Shown here piece by piece: positions 61,612-64,000 of a stretch of 64,000 nt of DNA; within the stretch, counting starts at the first letter, position 1; every line of letters begins with the position of its first letter. The notes under the pieces were generated by a model. It was not told the DNA's origin and searched no databases. It worked only from the letters and a program-made list of their open reading frames with translations. Source of the DNA: Phycisphaerales bacterium (GTDB lineage Bacteria > Planctomycetota > Phycisphaerae > Phycisphaerales > UBA1924); the NCBI GenBank assembly GCA_029260265.1, contig JAJDDO010000019.1, positions 124,001 to 188,000 of the forward strand, written 5' to 3'. The position numbers were made by a program, and so were the translations under genes.

Positions 61612-62048
61612 AACCGGCATTCACTAAGCGAATAGCCATCGCAACTGTCATACTTCTACTACTCATCACAGCCGCACTCGTCGCCCTACCGTACATCTTC
61701 TATCCCGGTGTCTACAAACCTATTCGCACAGTATTCATCACAAACAACACCGATCGCCAAGTTCAAGTTGGCTATTACCAATCATGGGACAACACATGGC
61801 ACACCACAGTTGTGAGCGGCAGCAACCTTGATGCGGGCCAACAGGCCTCTTATCACTACAAAACCGACGATCGGATCACTGTAGGTAGATTTCTTCCAAA
61901 GTTTCAACCCGATACAGATTTCAACGAGTACTTGAAACTTAAAGAAAGCACTGATTCCATATCGCTTTTAGATCATACCAAACTCACAATCATCATCGAC
62001 CCTGAAACTGGCAATCCGGTCATCCATGAAGCACCTGTCGATCAATAG
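61608..62048 (+). CDS. Small membrane-anchored protein of unknown function between nuoD and nuoE
   Basis: ATGA overlap with nuoD; N-terminal TM IAIATVILLLLITAALVALPYIF. Confidence 0.65.
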   Translation: MKPAFTKRIAIATVILLLLITAALVALPYIFYPGVYKPIRTVFITNNTDRQVQVGYYQSWDNTWHTTVVSGSNLDAGQQASYHYKTDDRITVGRFLPKFQPDTDFNEYLKLKESTDSISLLDHTKLTIIIDPETGNPVIHEAPVDQ

Positions 62049-62105
62049 GCCAATCCCACACTCGCCCCCTACCATTCGAGCGAACCCATGCACAAGAGGA
62101 AAACC

Positions 62106-62678
62106 ATGGCCTGGATCACCAAAGACTCCGCTGGAACACAGATCGAAACACGCGCGAAGCCCTACTTCACCGCCGAGATGGAAAAAACCATCCGCGATGA
62201 GTACCTCCCCCGCTTTGAGAAGCCCAAAGGCGCGCTCTTCGCTGCCCTGCACATGGTCCAGCACCACTACGGGTGGATCCCCGCGCAGTCGATGAAAGAG
62301 ATCGCCGATGTCCTCACCATCGCGCCCTCCGAAGTCCTCGACACGGTGAGTTTCTACGAAGAGTTCTGGGAAGAGCCCAAGGGCGAGCACCTCGTCGCGG
62401 TCTGCCGATCCATCGCCTGCGAGTTCTGCGAATCGACCGCGTGCACCGAAGCAATCAAGGCCAAGCTCGGCATCGATGTCGGCGAGACGACCGAGGACAA
62501 CAAGTTCACCCTCGTCGAGCTCGAATGCATCGGCTCATGCGACACCGCCCCCGTTGCGCTGATCGACGAAGACCTCCACGAGAACCTCACCCCCGATCGC
62601 GTCACCAAGCTTATTGATGATGTCCAGAACGGCACCTACACCAAGGGCGGCACCGGAGCCGTCAAAGAAGACCTCTAA
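62106..62678 (+). CDS. nuoE: NADH-quinone oxidoreductase subunit E (2Fe-2S)
   Basis: AALHMVQHHYGWIPAQSMKEIADVL, CRSIACEFCES, ECIGSCDTAPVALI. Confidence 0.93.
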   Translation: MAWITKDSAGTQIETRAKPYFTAEMEKTIRDEYLPRFEKPKGALFAALHMVQHHYGWIPAQSMKEIADVLTIAPSEVLDTVSFYEEFWEEPKGEHLVAVCRSIACEFCESTACTEAIKAKLGIDVGETTEDNKFTLVELECIGSCDTAPVALIDEDLHENLTPDRVTKLIDDVQNGTYTKGGTGAVKEDL

Positions 62679-62685
62679 ACACCTT

Positions 62686-62795
62686 CTTGGTAGAACGGGC
62701 TTCCAGCCCGTCTCATTGGTAAAACCGGCTTCCAGCCCGTCTCCCATACTTCTCCAAAACAAAGTTGCAACGGGCTGGAAGCCCGTTCTACCAAG
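62686..62795. repeat. REP-like inverted repeat with 26-bp perfect arms
   Basis: CTTGGTAGAACGGGCTTCCAGCCCGT (62686..62711) and ACGGGCTGGAAGCCCGTTCTACCAAG (62770..62795), plus an internal partial copy AACCGGCTTCCAGCCCGTCT. Confidence 0.9.
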
Positions 62796-62797
62796 AT

Positions 62798-63364
62798 TCA
62801 CACTTGCTTGTGCCGAAAACAATCGACCGTGTGGTCATTGACCATCCCGCACGCCTGCATCATCGCGTACAAAACCGTCGGCCCCACAAACCGGAACCCC
62901 CGCTTCTTCAGATCCTTCGAGATCTGTTTCGAGAGCTCAGTCTGCGCAGGCACCTCCGCCATCGATCTGTACCGGTTCACGATCGGCGTGCCATCCACAT
63001 ACGACCACATCAGCTCAGCGAAGCTGGACCCGTCTTGATAGAGTTGCAAAATCGCGCCCGCGTTGTTCACTGTCGATTCAATCTTCAGCCGATTGCGAAC
63101 GATCGACGCATCGAGCATCAGCCGCTCGATATCGTCTCGTGTGAACTTCGCTACCCTCTTTGGATCAAACCCTTTGAAGAGTTTGCGGTACCCATCGCGT
63201 TTCTTCAGGATCGTCGACCAACTCAGCCCCGCCTGCGCCCCCTCAAGCGTCAGCATCTCGAACAGATGGTGCTCATCGCGATTCACCACACCCCACTCTT
63301 CATCGTGGTAGCTGATATCCAACTCGCCTTTGGCCCAACTGCACCGCTTGGTCTTCTCGCTCAT
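62798..63364 (-). CDS. tag: DNA-3-methyladenine glycosylase I
   Basis: KRCSWAKGELDISYHDEEWGV, FEMLTLEGAQAGLSWSTILKKRDGYRKLFKGFDP, GFRFVGPTVLYAMMQACGMVNDH. Confidence 0.95.
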   Translation of the reverse strand: MSEKTKRCSWAKGELDISYHDEEWGVVNRDEHHLFEMLTLEGAQAGLSWSTILKKRDGYRKLFKGFDPKRVAKFTRDDIERLMLDASIVRNRLKIESTVNNAGAILQLYQDGSSFAELMWSYVDGTPIVNRYRSMAEVPAQTELSKQISKDLKKRGFRFVGPTVLYAMMQACGMVNDHTVDCFRHKQV

Positions 63365-63382
63365 GCTGTTCTACCATCCTGT

Positions 63383-63604
63383 ATGAAGGACCCCAAGGAC
63401 ATCCCGGTCACCCGCGCCATTGGGCAGTTCTTCGGGCACATCTTTCATGCGACGACCAAGCCCGTGCCGACCGAGTCCTCGAAATCAGCGATCTCTCAGA
63501 CCACCGAGCAGGGCGAAGGCGAGATCGACGGGCAGAAAGTCATCCTCCGCAAAACCACGATCGAGGAGATCGAGTTCCGCGAAGATGACCAGTCGCCCCT
63601 CTAA
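63383..63604 (+). CDS. Small hypothetical protein
   Basis: MKDPKDIPVTRAIGQFFGHIFHATTKPVP..., 73 aa. Confidence 0.5.
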   Translation: MKDPKDIPVTRAIGQFFGHIFHATTKPVPTESSKSAISQTTEQGEGEIDGQKVILRKTTIEEIEFREDDQSPL

Positions 63605-63731
63605 TATACGGCACATGGTCGGGTGATTCTCCACCAACTCCCCCTTTTTCGCGGATCCCAGGAACCAATCGTTGCATTGATGCGAATATTAGTGTATACT
63701 ATGTTAGTAATTGCTATCTAGGAGTCTCGTC

Positions 63732-64000
63732 ATGCTCAACATCACCTTCGGCTGGATCTGGATCACCGCGGGCTTCGCCACCGGCGCCATCCTCGGCAAG
63801 GGCTTCCACAGAGAAACCTTCATGGGCGGGTACAACTCTTGGGCCCGCCGACTCACGCGGCTTGGGCACATCGCCTTCTTCGGCACCGGGCTGCTCAACA
63901 TCCTCGTTGCCCTCACCGCCACCATGCTTGATCACGAAACCACCCACACCGGTATCTGGTGGATTATGTCGCGATCTTTCATCATCGGTGCGGTCGCCAT
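63732..64000 (+). CDS. Hypothetical membrane protein, truncated by window end
   Basis: MLNITFGWIWITAGFATGAILGKGFHRETFMGGYNSWARRLTRLGHIAFFGTGLLNILVALTATM. Confidence 0.55.
   Translation, partial: MLNITFGWIWITAGFATGAILGKGFHRETFMGGYNSWARRLTRLGHIAFFGTGLLNILVALTATMLDHETTHTGIWWIMSRSFIIGAVA

Overview
The window looks like a chromosome segment of a GC-rich bacterium, probably Planctomycetota/Phycisphaerae. That assignment is inferred from gene style only (VPTPS..RRRR sorting signals, zinc-ribbon membrane proteins, S74-tipped secreted proteins). Dense housekeeping-type genes occupy 1-12.6 kb: SulP, PIN-TRAM, ppk1, class I FBA, epimerase, Tlc-like NTP/NDP transporter, gmhB, heptosyltransferase. They also occupy 43-64 kb: NorCB-like, PLP decarboxylase, hybrid histidine kinase, MsrBA, MFP/ABC/OMP efflux operon, SO_0444-type permease, nuoD, nuoE, tag. 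Between them lies a lower-GC accessory region of about 26 kb (12.68-39.07 kb) that starts exactly at an intact tRNA-Ala(GGC) gene. The main finding is that this region appears to be a serial array of small cassettes. Each is delimited by a same-orientation module made of (i) a tRNA 3'-end fragment, (ii) a hairpin/terminator with compensatory changes, and (iii) three direct TGACCCGNT words at offsets 0/+10/+22. In four modules the first word begins exactly 74 nt after the tRNA 3' end. At least nine such modules can be read (one with its tRNA part lost, one with its hairpin deleted). They separate single-gene or few-gene cargoes: S74/collagen-like secreted proteins, a propeller protein, an EthD-domain protein, a kinase+FHA pair, a serine hydrolase and a putative defence cluster. 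One larger segment (18.5-29.3 kb) carries a RuvB-like ATPase, an AlpA-like HTH and a XerC-like recombinase next to an attachment-like site, plus a second integrase/HTH/methyltransferase set. I interpret this as an autonomous tRNA-targeting element with several non-autonomous cassettes sharing its ends. All calls are by eye, with no searches or folding run.
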